A stretch of DNA of 64,000 nucleotides from Volvox africanus (Eukaryota > Chlorophyta > Chlorophyceae > Chlamydomonadales > Volvocaceae), in NCBI GenBank assembly GCA_030268105.1, contig BSDZ01000011.1, positions 1,054,001 through 1,118,000 on the forward strand, given 5' to 3'. The position numbers and the translations under genes are program-made. This document shows, in pieces, positions 22,467-34,522 of this stretch. The notes beneath the pieces were generated by a model. That model saw only the letters and a program-made list of their open reading frames with translations, ran no database searches and was not told the DNA's origin. The stretch's first letter is position 1; every line of letters begins with the position of its first letter.

Positions 22467-25236
22467 CTACTCGAATGGCAGCAGGCTCCCGAACATGAAG
22501 TGTTGCATAATGGGGAACTTGGACAGCACCTCCACCTGGTACATCTTTATCATGCCGCTGTTCACCTGTCCAGAGGAGAGGCGGTGGGCCACCCAGCCCG
22601 GATGCAAGGGCAGGCGGTCCCCCGGTGTTTAGCAGCATGCCAATCGAGCCGGACAGCGTTCATCATCAGGGCATCGATGCAAGAGGGGTGGGCATTAGGA
22701 AAGCATCTATTGGTAGGACGCCGGGAACCAACCCGCAAGACACAAGGACAGAGCGCCAATATCTTAATCGCTATAGATTGTCACAGAACTACCACTTATT
22801 AGTGAACACGCGTCCTTTTCATCTATCTCGGCCATCCCGGGCACCGCAGTCTCTGCGGGTCTCACTCGCCCTGTGGGTATAGCTGAGCAGAGGAAGCCTG
22901 TGCCGCGTCCCTTCCAGTCGTTGAGTGACGGAACACCGGATGCCGGTGCTACTGTTGAGATGAGCGACACATGTATAAGAAAATGAGAAGGAACAAAGAA
23001 GTAATATCGCGAGGTCCCTGCGCGCCTTCCTTTCCAACAGCTGCACAGAGGGAGGTTGCGGCAAGGCTTTGGACAACCGCAGGGCGCCCTGATGCCACTC
23101 TGAACAGATCCAATTCAGCCCACCTTCGCCCAGGTCGGCACGCAACTGATGTCGTTGAGCATTGGGGATGTCTCGGCCAGGGGGCCCTTTTTCACCTGCA
23201 TACCGCACAGGCACAAGTAGGCACAAGTGCCTAGTTCAGGGAATGTCCGCATGAGCCTAGAGGGAGCCTAGTTCAGGGAATGTACGCATGACCCCGCCTA
23301 CAAGAACGCAAGCACGCCGAGTTCGTCCGGTCTCATGTCACACACCTGCTTCACAAACTTGACGCAGTTGAGGTACAAGTACGTGTCCGAGTAGGCCTCC
23401 AAGATGTCGGGGTTGTGTATGGACTTGGGCTTAATCATGGGATGTGCGATCAGCTGGGCTGAGCCCCAGATGAATGGCAGGAACTGGTAGTCGTCCAGGC
23501 CCCACACGCCGTGAGACCCGGCGGGCTCTAACCTGCAATTTCATTTCAGCAGAAGAGCTCTCGGTCAATCACGCCGTTACCAAACCATCCATGCGCAATG
23601 AACCAGGGACACGGTATACATGCAATTGGAGAAGATCTGATAGTTCGATTGTTCATAGACAACAGGCGGAAGGAGCTGCGGGCGCTGGAGAGGCGCCCAC
23701 ACCTTTTCAGGTGCCTGGCGGGGCGGCTTAGGTACCACATTGACAAGCCCGTCTCGGTCCCCGGCCTTCCCTAGTGTTTCCGTCTGTCCGCAGTGTTGTC
23801 GCCTCCCTCGCTCATGGCTTTCTGACAACAAGATTACATATTACATTAAAACGCCAACCTTTATGTCGACTCTGTGAAGATGTGCACGTGTCTGTGTGTT
23901 TGCTCGTACGGCCCCAATGAGCATAAATACAGGTGGAATTAACGTGCAGCAAGGAGGTAATGGCAGCATGAGGTTACCGGTGGGAGCCCGGAGCTTTCTG
24001 CTCCGTTTTCCCCATCCCCCCATCCTCCATCCCCCCATCCCCGTCACGTCATCGCCCACGCACCAGTATGTGGTCTGTATCTTGTGCATGAGCTCCAAGT
24101 ACTGCTTGAATATCACGAGACCCAGGCCCTGCTCCGAAACAGCCCAACGCAGGGAATTTCAGTGCAAGCTAATAGGTTTGGGCAACAGGATCTAAATCGC
24201 ACGGCGAAACCGTCCCCGCCTCCGGGACAAGCTCTCCACTCCTCCGCCGGTAATGACGGGGGCGCTTATGCAATCTGGCGCGTATGCGTCCTGTCGCCAT
24301 TCCCCCAACAATTCGTGTACTGCCATGCCGTCTCACCTGCCGGTCGTCCTCTCCAAACACTCCGAGCTTAGCCAGGCAGTACAAGAGCGCGCAGAACTGC
24401 GTCTCGTGGCCAGTGCCATAGTCAATGCGCGTCGCGTTGCCGAAACTATCCAGAAAGTACGGCACAAGCTCCGGCGCCGCGGGTCGTGTCTCCTCCGTCA
24501 ACACCGACTCGAGCATGGCCTGGGCGCGCTCGCTCAGCCGTGCTGTCCATGTACGGAATGCAGGGTTGCCGTAACGCAGGCTCTGGTGCTCTGGAGGCAC
24601 CTCGTCCACGAGCACCTCCAGCTGCGACAGCACCGCGCCCATTCGCTGTAGCGCTGGTGACGGACCATACCCTGAATCGTTGCATTTCTTGCCCCTCACT
24701 GCCTCATTAATGGAGAGGATGAACGCCGTGAAGTCCTTGACAGTCTGGCCCTCCAGAAAACGCTTCAGGTCCTCCGCTGATGCAATGCGCTTTCGGGCAG
24801 GCTGCACTGGTTGTGCTGGCAGTGTGGCGGCGGGCATTCGCGGTGCTGCCTGGATGACGGCCTCTGGGGCGCGCCGTGGTGCAGCCGCGGCATGAGCGGC
24901 CGCGACGGCTGCAGCGGCAGCGCCTGGCGCTGGTAAGCCTCCACCTGCGCCACCCATAGTGGAGAGGTACGAAGCGCCTTCAAAGCCAGCTTCGCCCACA
25001 CCAGCGAAGCCACCTCCGCCAAATGGCCGGGGAAGAACTGGAACAGGGCCAGCGCAATTATCCGCAGGTGGCGGGGAAGATGTGGTCTTGGAGGGGCTGA
25101 GCGTGGCGGACGCGGAGGATACCCACGGCGCTGCTGTTGGGCTGAGGGTGTCCTTTGTATGATAAGGCGCGCTGGTGGGAAACCCCGGAGAGAGGTCTCC
25201 CTCCAGCCCGTGACCGAGCAACGAGGGGCGCTGCAT
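22467..25236 (-). CDS. PTPA: Serine/threonine-protein phosphatase 2A activator (PTPA)
   Basis: PTPA is an ATP-dependent peptidyl-prolyl isomerase that activates PP2A catalytic subunits. The ATG at 25236 is the first in this frame; the frame opens further upstream only with TTG. Some 110 residues of Gly/Ala/Pro-rich sequence precede the domain. It begins [20 protein letters not shown] and continues [38 protein letters not shown] and [20 protein letters not shown], all hallmark PTPA segments. Later exons give [16 protein letters not shown] (about 24110), [19 protein letters not shown] with [12 protein letters not shown] (about 23505-23335), [19 protein letters not shown] (about 23195-23120) and [20 protein letters not shown], ending FGSLLPFE and a stop at 22467. 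The domain looks full length. The low-complexity N-terminus is typical of algal orthologues and probably disordered. Confidence 0.95.
23229..23291. repeat. Two-copy tandem repeat in a PTPA intron, period 37
   Basis: The 26-base unit beginning GCCTAGTTCAGGGAATGT occurs at 23229-23254 and 23266-23291 with one mismatch. A 10-base tandem (GCACAAGTAG/GCACAAGTGC) lies directly before it. Confidence 0.85.
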
Positions 25237-25804
25237 GCGCCCAGTCAAAGGCTAACAAGAATGCACACAGCTCGGACAATAATGTTTACGAAATTCAAGG
25301 GCCTCTGCAGGACCTCGTCTATTGTTCCGGAGAGTCTGCCGAGTAGTTCGCTTCTTACTCAATACTACATCAACCGCCACAATTAGGGAGATTAAACCAT
25401 CATGTATTATGCCTCTTGGTGTTTATATAAACCCAGAAGAGTGGATAGGCTCTCGATCGACCCTTCCATGCGCAGTTCTGTGACAACATAAAGTAGTCTA
25501 AGTAATTGTATGAAAACTTAATTAAAAAATCGTTCGTTGGATTTGGGTAATGGTAACGATGAAATCTAGCTGTGTACAGCTCCTATACCCAAAGTTTACC
25601 TAAGTTCGTTTTCGTCGTTGCATCTAGCAGAAATGCCGTAACTTAACACATTTGGCACGTGCGACATTCAGAAATCGCACAAATGTCTTGAATTACATCT
25701 GCCCTTCGTTCTTCATTCGGTACATGACCCTCTGGCCCTCGACAGACGGTGACCGGTAATAAGGACTGGTTTCGACACTAAATCCGACACGTATTTCTTT
25801 AGAA
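25237..25804. promoter_or_regulatory. Divergent promoter region, PTPA / allantoate deiminase
   Basis: About 570 bases separate the two divergent start codons. The region is more AT-rich than the genes beside it and has no coding signal. It must contain both promoters; no individual element could be defined. Confidence 0.4.
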
Positions 25805-28800
25805 ATGGCCGATTGGCGCCTTCTAATCATCATTGCCGCGTGCTGGGCGGCCATACGTCTTGCAGTTGGTAGGTGCCGTCTGTCTGCCACTGTGTGTCCA
25901 TAACGCCAAAATGCCCAATCACAAAACGTTCACCGACCCAGGCGAAACTCATGAACCGGACCCCTTCCTGCGTCGAACGTTACACGTGGAGCCCAACAAA
26001 CACTTGCAGCATCTTGCAACGGTAACTAGCTTTCTAAGGTCGCATGTGGGAGTGCCTACGCCTGCTGTACGAGTGCAGGCAAACCGTATCACGCCCCGGG
26101 CCTTGTTAATCCCCGTCTGTCACACTTGTCCCATTACTGCAGATTAGCGACACGGAGGGGTCTCTGGCTCGCACGTTCTTCTCACCCGCTCACCGCCGGG
26201 CAGCCGAGCAGGTGTGACGTTCGTGTCCTGTTGCGCTTCAGGTGGGCGTCTCCCTTAGGCCTTCTATCACTGATCTAAGTTCATCTCCGCAGTGACTCTC
26301 ATCTATCATGATGTGATATGCTCTGGTGTATATCCAGGGCCGGAAACGCCGTCATGTTCCTTCCTCCCGCCCCAACTGAAGGTTCAACATTTTATCCCGC
26401 CGTTGCATTCCCTTCTCTTCCCGTGCCGTCAAAATTACAAAACCACACTTCACACCCGCACCCGCAGCCCGCACCCGTGCCTCAGATATCCATGCAAGCC
26501 AGTGGCCACTCCCCTACTCAGTTCGCGCCCCGTTGCTTGCTGCCTCGCCTCCGGTGAGGATTGGCAGATCAAGTCGTGGATGCAGGATACCGGCATGGAG
26601 ACGTGGATAGACGCTGTGGGCAACGTTCACGGGCGCATCAAGGCAAGCCGCGACGGCACGCAGGCAGTGCTCCTGGGCTCGCATTACGACACCGTGCTGG
26701 ACGGCGGCGCGTGAGTGGATCAAAACTGCCCCGAAGAAAACTGCACAAAACAGCATGGTGTGGACTCCGGGGACGAACCCGGCCCATTTTAGCTCTTCCG
26801 ACTTCCTCTCCATTGGGTTGCGGGCCACGAGGCGCCTTCTACGCCATTGTACGGTTGATCAGCGGTTGACCAGGCCCTGGTTGGCGAGGTGGTTGCGTGA
26901 TCAGGGTAGCAGCGCAGGTGGGGGCGGTGACACGCGGAGGGTGGACCGCCGCCGTAGGGGTGCCAAAGGGGTGCCAAAGGTTAGGGGTGCCTAAGGGGTG
27001 AATCACGTCATCATCGCACTCGGCCATGCAGATATACGCACTGCCTTGGCTTTTGGTTTCCGACAATGCAGATACGACGGAGCGCTTGGCATTATCGTGG
27101 GGCTGGCTGCGGTGAAGGGCATGCTTCTGACGGAGTTGGTGCAGCGAGGCTGGCTGGACAGGCTGCCACCGCAGCCGGCAAATGACATGGTCAGTTCCGC
27201 TGGACGCGGGCGTACCATTGCCTTCCAAAGTATCTTCATGAGGTCATGGGCGTGAAGCAGCGCACGGACGCGTTGGTTGCTCACTCTCTGTGTCCACCCC
27301 CTAGATCCCGGGTCCCCTCTTCATCTTGACCCCCATGAGCATCCATCCCATTCTGCCGTAGGATGGTGACATCGTCATTCCGCCCACTCTGGCATCGTCG
27401 CTGCTGACCCACGGGTCGGTGCACCTGGTGGCCTTCACGGACGAGGAGGGCGTCCGCTTCCAGTCGACCTTCTTAGGCAGCCGGGCGGTGGTAGGTTGTG
27501 GGCGTCATGGCTGCTGGCTGACATGGGTTTGTGCCGTGGATTCCTGAAGCTCTTTCAGACTATTAAGTAGTCGCAGTGCAGTTCAGCATCATACATTTGA
27601 TCTTGACTTTTTCGGCTCTGGAGGCAGAAAGAGTTGGCGGCGCGACCTGTATTAGAGACGCCCAAGGCTCGTTCAGCGGGGGAGGGATGCCGCTACGCTC
27701 CAATCAGGCCTGGACCCGGTTCCAGCGTTCCTCTTCTCTTCATGATAGACCCCATTATCACCACACTATTGCGGCGCAGCTATTAAATGGCCAAATCACG
27801 CACATCGGCTCCATACCTGCACTCCCGCGCCTCCCGACACCCTCCCTTCACTGCTCCGCCCCTCCGTTCCGTCAGGCAGGCACGCTGCTCAAGTACGGCA
27901 TGTTGTCATCGAGAGATCGCTCAGGAAACTCCCTGGAGCAGGTCTTGCAGGATGAAGGCGGTGTCACCGACCCACGGGTCGCGGTGGCATCGCTGGCTCT
28001 GGACCCCACCACCATCTCGGAGTACGTAGAGGTTCACATCGAACAAGGACCCGTACTTGAATCTCGCGGTTTGCCTCTTGGCGTTGTGGCGGGTATTGCC
28101 GGACAGACACGACTATGGGTGCAGGTTAATGGCACTCAAGGCCACGCCGGCACGGTGCCTATGCGGAATCGGCGTGACGCGCTGGTAGCCGCGGCGGAGC
28201 TCATTACGGCCGTCGAGGCGTTGTGCACCTTGCCGGAGGGCGAGGGCGGCGTGCCAGAGGTGTGAGGAACTTAATGGTGTGAAGCGGGGAAAATGATGCC
28301 AGAAAAGATATCTAAAGCTATATAGCTATGTAGGATGTAGAGGCTGGGGCTGAGGGAAGCTTCCCTCAGCCCCAGCCTGTAGGTTGAATTCCACTGTGCA
28401 ATGGAACTGGCCAAGACCAGCTTGCAGGTGCCAAACCCTAAGACCACAACGTAGATAATGCGATACAAGTCAAAATCGCTCCGCCTCAAGCCTGGCTGTA
28501 CTCCGCTCCTGTCGTACGTTGGTAGCTTCCAATAGCCTGAAGGTACCGCATTTCCACTATTACTGTCCTAGAAGCGCTAGCTGGATGCGCTAGCTGTATC
28601 CGTTTTCATAACGTCGTTGCCGTTGATGTTGAAGAGTTGGCAAGGGTTGGCAAGAACGAGATGCCTGGTGCATTGCTTATGGCATTGGATGTAGTCATTC
28701 TCCCGCCAGGTGCGCCTGATGGCCCTGCGGAGACATTCCCAACCCCGGCACCCCTCGTGGGCTGTGGGCCCAAATTATCGGGCCCGTGGCTTTTCTGTCC

Positions 28801-30273
28801 TATCTTGACAACCGCTGCAGGAAGACAACCTGGTGTGTACCGTGGGAGAGGTCAAGGTGTGGCCTGGCGCCTCCAACGTCATCTCGGGCCACACCGGGTT
28901 CAGCGTGGATATCCGCAGTAAGACAGACTCAGTTCGCAACGACGTGGTGAGGCAAGTGCTGCAGACAGTGGATGGCACCTGCCATCGCCGTGGCGTAGCT
29001 TGCAGTGTGGACCGCAAGCATGACGCGGAGGCGGTGCTCAGTGACCCAGACGTTCTAAGAAATATGGGCGCGGCGGCTAGCCTGGCTAAGGTGCGGCGAA
29101 GCCGGCATTGCATGGGTTTTGATTAAGGATTAAAGCCTGTGTTTGGGCAATGCCTTTGTAAGGAGGTGTCCTGCGGCAAACGGGTCGGTGGCAGGGTAAC
29201 CGAACTCGGCGGGGCGGGTAGGAGCAGCAGGTGACGTAAAAGCCCTGCAGGGCATTATGCTATGGGAATTAAAAAGGTGTGTAGGAAGAGGCAACGCAAA
29301 TGGGGACGAGCGAATGAGGGATGCCCATCGGTTTGGGGAATTTTCCGGCTTGTCTCCTCACGTCGCGGTGTGAAGGTCTTCTGGAGCTCTATAATGCAAA
29401 TCTTGTTGCGGTAGGGCTGCTGCCAAGCCGCGGCAATGCTAAGCCAACTATACAAGTCTTCAGAACTTTGGGCTTCTTGGCGGGGACGTGGTATGGGTGT
29501 GTAGCAAACCCCTTTGCATCGGAGCTCCCCCTCGATTGCCAGCGCCAGGCTAAATGATAAGGCCCTCTGGAACGGGAACTCTTCGCGAATGGAGTGGGAC
29601 CACGGCTACCCTTCCCGATTTCCTTGGGCCGACTTCGCATGCTTCCCGCAGCCACTGCTGCTCGCGGCGTTCACCCAAGAGGAGGTGCAGCGTAGCAGCG
29701 GAATGCTCGAGGGACTGCAGTCGGTGCCGGTGCTGGTCAGTGGAGCTGGGCACGACGCCATGGCCATTGCAGAAAGGATACCAAAGGTGATGGATATATA
29801 CCCTGGGATTTACAACGCTTGCCTGGGTGTGGGGATTTTGGAAATCCGTTGTATCTGTTTCGGTCGCCCGTGCGGTCCATGTTGGGTCTCGATTTCCTGA
29901 AGCCTGTTGTTCGGTTGCAAGGGCATGGGCAAGCATGGATTTCATTGTCTGGGTTTGTCGGGATCTTAACATGAAGATCTTAACAGGATGCACCGGACCC
30001 GTGTCCTTGACGGTGACGGGGTTCCGGGTCTTCGTACTTCATCGCCTGTCCCGTGTGTCCTTGTAGATGGGGATGATGTTCGTCCGATGCCGCGGCGGCG
30101 TCAGCCACTCGCCGCTTGAGTACGTGGAGCCGGAGGATGTCACTGCCAGCACGGCAGCACTGGCTGTGTATCTCTGGGGTCGGCTGGCGGGGAGCCTGGA
30201 TGCTGAGTCAGAGGCAGCGGCGTCAGAAGCCCCAGTGGATAGCGGATCGTCAAAAGCTCGGGACGAGCTTTAA
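25805..30273 (+). CDS. Allantoate deiminase / ureidoglycolate-type amidohydrolase (M20 family)
   Basis: Hydrolase of purine-ureide breakdown. It belongs to the M20/carbamoylase family that includes plant allantoate amidohydrolase (AAH) and ureidoglycolate amidohydrolase (UAH). Exon 1 (ATG at 25805) encodes DWRLLIIIAACWAAIRLAV, a signal peptide or anchor that would send the enzyme to the ER, where plant AAH acts. Next come ISDTEGSLARTFFSPAHRRA (about 26135), IDAVGNVHGRI and LLGSHYDTVLDGG (metal-binding His and Asp, about 26660-26710), ALGIIVGLAAV (about 27080), VHLVAFTDEEGVRFQSTFLG (catalytic/metal Glu pair, about 27420), VEVHIEQGPVLESRGLPLGV (about 28030), GTQGHAGTVPMRNRRDA, GEVKVWPGASNVISGHTGFS (about 28850), VSGAGHDAMAI (about 29740) and RGGVSHSPLEYVEPED (about 30090). 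Metal ligands look intact. AAH is slightly favoured over UAH, but sequence alone does not decide. Confidence 0.85.
26954..27000. repeat. Short tandem repeat of GGGGTGCC units
   Basis: Four or five imperfect copies of a roughly 10-base unit (AGGGGTGCCAA / AGGGGTGCCTA) lie in an intron of the allantoate deiminase gene. Confidence 0.65.
28341..28378. repeat. Perfect 38-bp palindrome
   Basis: Both 19-base halves (left half AGGCTGGGGCTGAGGGAAG) are exact reverse complements meeting at AAGCTT with no spacer. It lies in the allantoate deiminase intron that follows the exon ending near 28258. An AGCTATATAGCT palindrome lies shortly before it, near 28314. It could extrude as a cruciform in DNA or form a tight foldback in the pre-mRNA. 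Confidence 0.95.
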
Positions 30274-30761
30274 ATCAGGGTTGCGAACCTAGGGTTGCGA
30301 GAGGGTTGCTAAAGATTAAGTCATACAAGATAGTTTACAAAGGAAAATGTTAGAAATAGTCGGTTCTGCGATGCTCTCGACGGTTGCCGGCTTCTACCGG
30401 TATGGTCGGTGTGACCCATGGACCAGAGGGTTCCTGGAGGATTTTATACCAAAGATTTGGCTCGCATGGCATATGATTAATTTACAAAATATTTTCCAGT
30501 TTGAAATAATATGTTTGACGTAGCTAGGATGTCCGGCATCGCGTGATGCAACCAGTGGCTTTCGTTATGCAAGGTATTGATGACAATATGCTTTAAAAGT
30601 TAAAAGTTAAATATGTACATGAAAAGGAAAGGGTTAACTCTTCCTCATTCTATTTGCCTAATGTTTTCTTAAGCGCACGAACTTAAGCGCATCCCAACGT
30701 ACATGGAAAAGGGAATTGGTGTTTCTTGAGTCTCAGTTACCAAAAGACGAAAAACGGCACG
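30274..30761. other. Intergenic region
   Basis: This 488-base AT-rich stretch separates two plus-strand genes. It should hold the allantoate deiminase 3' UTR and the AIP2-like promoter. No further feature was recognised. Confidence 0.5.
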
Positions 30762-33091
30762 ATGGAGCAACAGCGGCGGTCGATTGCGGCACTCCTGGAA
30801 AAGAAAACGACATTTAACCAGGGGCTGACGGAACTCTCTGCTGCGGTCGCTTCTACAGCACCAAACAATGATGAGAAACTCTCAGGGCTTTTAGAACTTC
30901 TGCCGAGGATTATGCTTTTGCTTCGTACACGTTACAGTAACCCGACGCAATGGAAGGCTGCAGCGGAGATGCTTCATACCTGCGAACGCCGCTGCATCCG
31001 TGCGGATCAGCAAGGCCGGATCCAGCAGTGCCTCGCGCAGGTCAACACGTTTCTTACAGAGCACGATGTGGAGCTTCCTGCAGCTGCCATCGCAACCTCG
31101 ACGGAGGCAGCCGCAGCAGCAGCGTTGGCGGACGTGCCGTTGGAGGATGTGCTTCTTGGGCTAAGCCAATCCCAACGGGTATGCCCGTTTAGCTTGTTGG
31201 TATGCTTCCTGTGTACGGAAAATTAATAGCTCTGTGCTGTGATACCTATATTGTCGTACGAGCATTACTTCATAAGTGCAGTATTCCTCTGGCAGCAAGG
31301 GATGCTAATCCATTGGCTCATGCTTTGCCTTGTAGTTAACCAGGATTGCCGTGAGTACATAGTCCGTCTGCCTTAGAGTAAAGCGTAAATTGTTGTTGCC
31401 ACGCAGGGCATTAATGCGCATTACGATGACACGGGTCCAATCATGGATGACGAAGACCGACGCCACCGCGTTGAGGGTGGTGGCGCAGCGAGCACATCAG
31501 CTCCGTCAGGGGCCGATGCTGCTGGTGGGCAGGGCAGCGAAGCTAATAGAGATGCAGCGTCCGATTGGGAAGCGAGTCGACGGCAACAAGCAACGCACCT
31601 TCAAGCAGAGATATTGGAGGGCATTCAGGTGCGGCGTTTCACCATCCTCGTTGGTCGAGCTTTAAGGATTCAGCCTTCTAAGTTTATGTGTGTGGGATAG
31701 GGGTGTTCGGCTTCACCCGTAGTTTCCACTACCTGGCAGTCCCTACCTTCCCCTGAATTTTGGGGCACCCTCGTCCGTTCACCCCTAGGAATGTTGACTT
31801 CTCCGAAATCAGTGATTTTCTAGAGTCCAACACCCACAACCAGCATCAGTAGATTCTGCCGGATCAACGGCTGTCTCAACTCCACTCCTGGTCGGCATCG
31901 TAAGTCCCCCTCACAACCGGGGTCCTCACAGTCCATCAACATTGGGGACACATCTACCCTCTGTCAGCCGAGAGACTTGTATCCCGTTCAAAGTCATAAT
32001 CGAGTTTGGAATTTCCACGGACACTCTGTCGTGCGTTAACAATTGTGTCCAGAAATATTTCTGTGTATCAAAGCAGGCAAGGGCCCTTCCAACAGGTGCA
32101 GGATAATTCCGCAGCCGCAGATTTGCGTCAATTCTGGTGGCCAATGCTCTCGTGTCACCCATATAAGTTTTTGCTGAGGCCCCATCACTCACGCCACGAG
32201 TTGTTGTGTTAAAGACGTCTCTCCCGTGTTCCTTAGATTCCCAACACGTCGCCGGGTATGTCGGCATGCGGTGGTCAACTCACATGTTCATCCATCTTTT
32301 GGCCCTGAACTGAGCGCCCAACATTGGTTGCCCCGCAGGCCGTGTACCGGGGCATGTCCGCCATCGCTCGGGGCACCGAGGTCATAGAGCGGGAGCTGGA
32401 TGCAGTGCTTGCAGTGCTGCAAGCTCGCGCCGGGCAGCAGCCCTCCAGGCCTCCCGCGTCCCGCAAGGTGGTTGCATCTTTGCCGCGCATCGTGGTGGAT
32501 GAAGCGGCGTTGGATGGCCAACTTGGAAGGTAAGTGTTTGGAGGCGGACGTAGCAGGCCAGGGGTGTGTGGGGCTAAATGGAGTCCATTGTGGTGGCGAC
32601 GATGGCGGGTCCTAACTAAAGAGATTTTTAATGCTGCCGTTGCGCCCGGTCTAAACCCGGGCTATGAAAACGTTTTGTTCCGCAGTCACACTGATTCATG
32701 AATAGCTTTGTTGGGATGACCGCAAACCCACTCAGCAGCCGCCCGCGGTCCTCTGGAGCTTCTAGTGATTTGCTCGCATCACATTCCATTTGCGTCTGCT
32801 GAAGAACCTCCCGCTTGCTGTGCGGCTTTCCGCAGGGATCAGGTGTGCCCTGTCTGCACGGAAGCATTGCAAGTGGGCGATGAGGTGCAGTTGCTGCCGT
32901 GCAAGCATAGCTACCACGTGGCCTGCCTTGCGCCGTGGCTGGAGCAAAACAATTCCTGTCCTATTTGCCGTCAGGAGCTGCCTACTGACGACCCGCACTA
33001 TGAGGCACGAAAGGAGCGGGAGGCCGAAGAGGCCAGGGAGCGAGCGGGGGCGGCCAACGCACTGTCGCACAACGAATTTGCCTATATCTAG
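30762..33091 (+). CDS. RING-H2 E3 ubiquitin ligase, AIP2-like
   Basis: Predicted ubiquitin ligase related to plant AIP2 (ABI3-interacting protein 2). Exon 1 (ATG at 30762) is helical and contains RIMLLLRTRYSNPTQWKAAA, matching the AIP2 N-terminal domain. Exon 2 (about 31408-31627) starts GINAHYDDTGPIMDDEDRRH. Exon 3 (about 32339-32529) carries RGMSAIARGTEVIERELDAV. The last exon has the RING: CPVCTEALQVGDEVQLLPCK, then HSYHVACLAPWLEQNNSCPI and CRQELPTDD. The zinc ligands read C-C-C-H-H-C-C-C, the RING-H2 type, with the conserved Trp. The tail after the RING (DDPHYEARKEREAEEARERA ... AANAL..NEFAYI) follows the family's charged helix and GEYMYV-like end, which makes the AIP2 assignment specific. 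Substrates cannot be inferred. A TGTAA follows 57 bases after the stop. Confidence 0.88.
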
Positions 33092-33147
33092 ATATCTAAG
33101 TGTTACTTGAATGTGTGCCGTAAACTTCTGATGTGAGCGCGAACTGA

Positions 33148-33152
33148 TGTAA
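33148..33152 (+). terminator. TGTAA poly(A) signal of the AIP2-like gene
   Basis: A TGTAA lies 57 bases downstream of the stop codon. This pentamer is the usual polyadenylation signal in chlorophycean algae. Confidence 0.6.
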
Positions 33153-34522
33153 GGATGTGTCTGTCTTGCTCCCCTGTCCTTTGTCTATCTCGTTACAGTG
33201 TAGGTAGCATTAGAGCGTGATAAGAGGCTGCTTAGGCGAATTGTCAGTAGGTGCAATGCGGTCCCCGCGATAACGGTGGGTGAGCATTTGCGATGGTTCC
33301 GGCTTATAGGCCCTTCTGCTTGTGCTTTGTCGATGGTCTACGCTTGGGCATGTGCCATGGGCCCGTAGTTAGGGCAGTTGTGGGCATGGCTCTGGGTGCG
33401 CTGCCACAGGGAGCCATGCCGCCGTGTGAAGTATCTGATACTGAGCTTACTGGCTTGCAAGGTGTCGTGTGTATTCAGGGAAGGAAGCCCCGCGCATGAG
33501 GTTACTTCAGGACTGTTGACCGCCGGCACGACAAGACGCGTTGGTCTTCTTTGGCTCTAAGGCCGCGAGGCTCAGAGGGGGCTGGAGCAACTTCTTCGTG
33601 TTGGCCTCATCAGATAGCTGCCACAGCAACTTGTTCCTATTGGGCGTCTTTCTTTGCCAGGCAGTTGAAATATATGATCGGCAAGTCGCCACAGTTGTGT
33701 CGATGGGATGGAATCGGAGTAACTAACCACCGAGTATTAAGCCGGAAGGCGTCGTGCGTGATTTTGAGGATCTTGGGGATGGTAGCACCACCACGTTGTT
33801 GCCACAGTACTTGTGGGTTTTGTCCGCCCGCCCAGCTCCACCACTAGGAGGCTAACTAGGGGTATTAAGGCGGCCTACGGACGTCCACAGAATAAGGGCC
33901 CAAACATACAACAATGAAGGGTCTTCAGCGCGCAAAGGATTAACTGCGTCAGCCTATCGACATCAGTTTAAACAGTCCCTAAAAAGAGTCGGCCGTGGGA
34001 CCATGACGGGTGCAGGGCGGGGCTGCGCTATTGAAAGAAGAGGCCCTGTGCGCACTGTTGGACAAAAAGGGTGGCCACTAACGTGCGGCTTTGGGTACAT
34101 TATGCAGAGCTTCAAGGTTACTTAGCGGCATGTTTAACCAGCCTTTATATTATTGCATTTATGGACGGACGTGCTCCGGTTTCTGTTTTCAAGATTCGGT
34201 ACACAGACGATTTGCCGTACTGGAAAGGGTTCCACTTCCAAGCCTCAAGTACTCAAGTTACGAAGGCATTGATTTGGTGAAGCCCTAGAGGCTGTCTTGC
34301 TTTGAGCATGTCCTTCACAGCACAAATGTGGGACCTTGTCAGGTTGATGAGGTGACGACGTAGCCTCGCTAAAACAATAGCTGCCCCTTGTAAATATAGA
34401 AATCGCATTTATTTTTGTTGAATGTCTGATCCCTAACATTATTTGCGGGATGCTGGGGCTGCTTGATTGGCAGAGCAGCGCTTCTTGGCAACGTAAGGCG
34501 TAATGCCCCAGCCTTCCTGAAT
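33153..34522. other. Intergenic region, no supported gene
   Basis: About 1.37 kb separate two plus-strand genes. Short open frames are present but show no family motifs and no matching splice sites. The promoter of the small RING gene should lie at its right end. Confidence 0.45.

Noticed and set aside
24446..24710. Frames opposite the PTPA domain exon
   Set aside because: The opposite frame gives clear PTPA blocks, so these are shadows.
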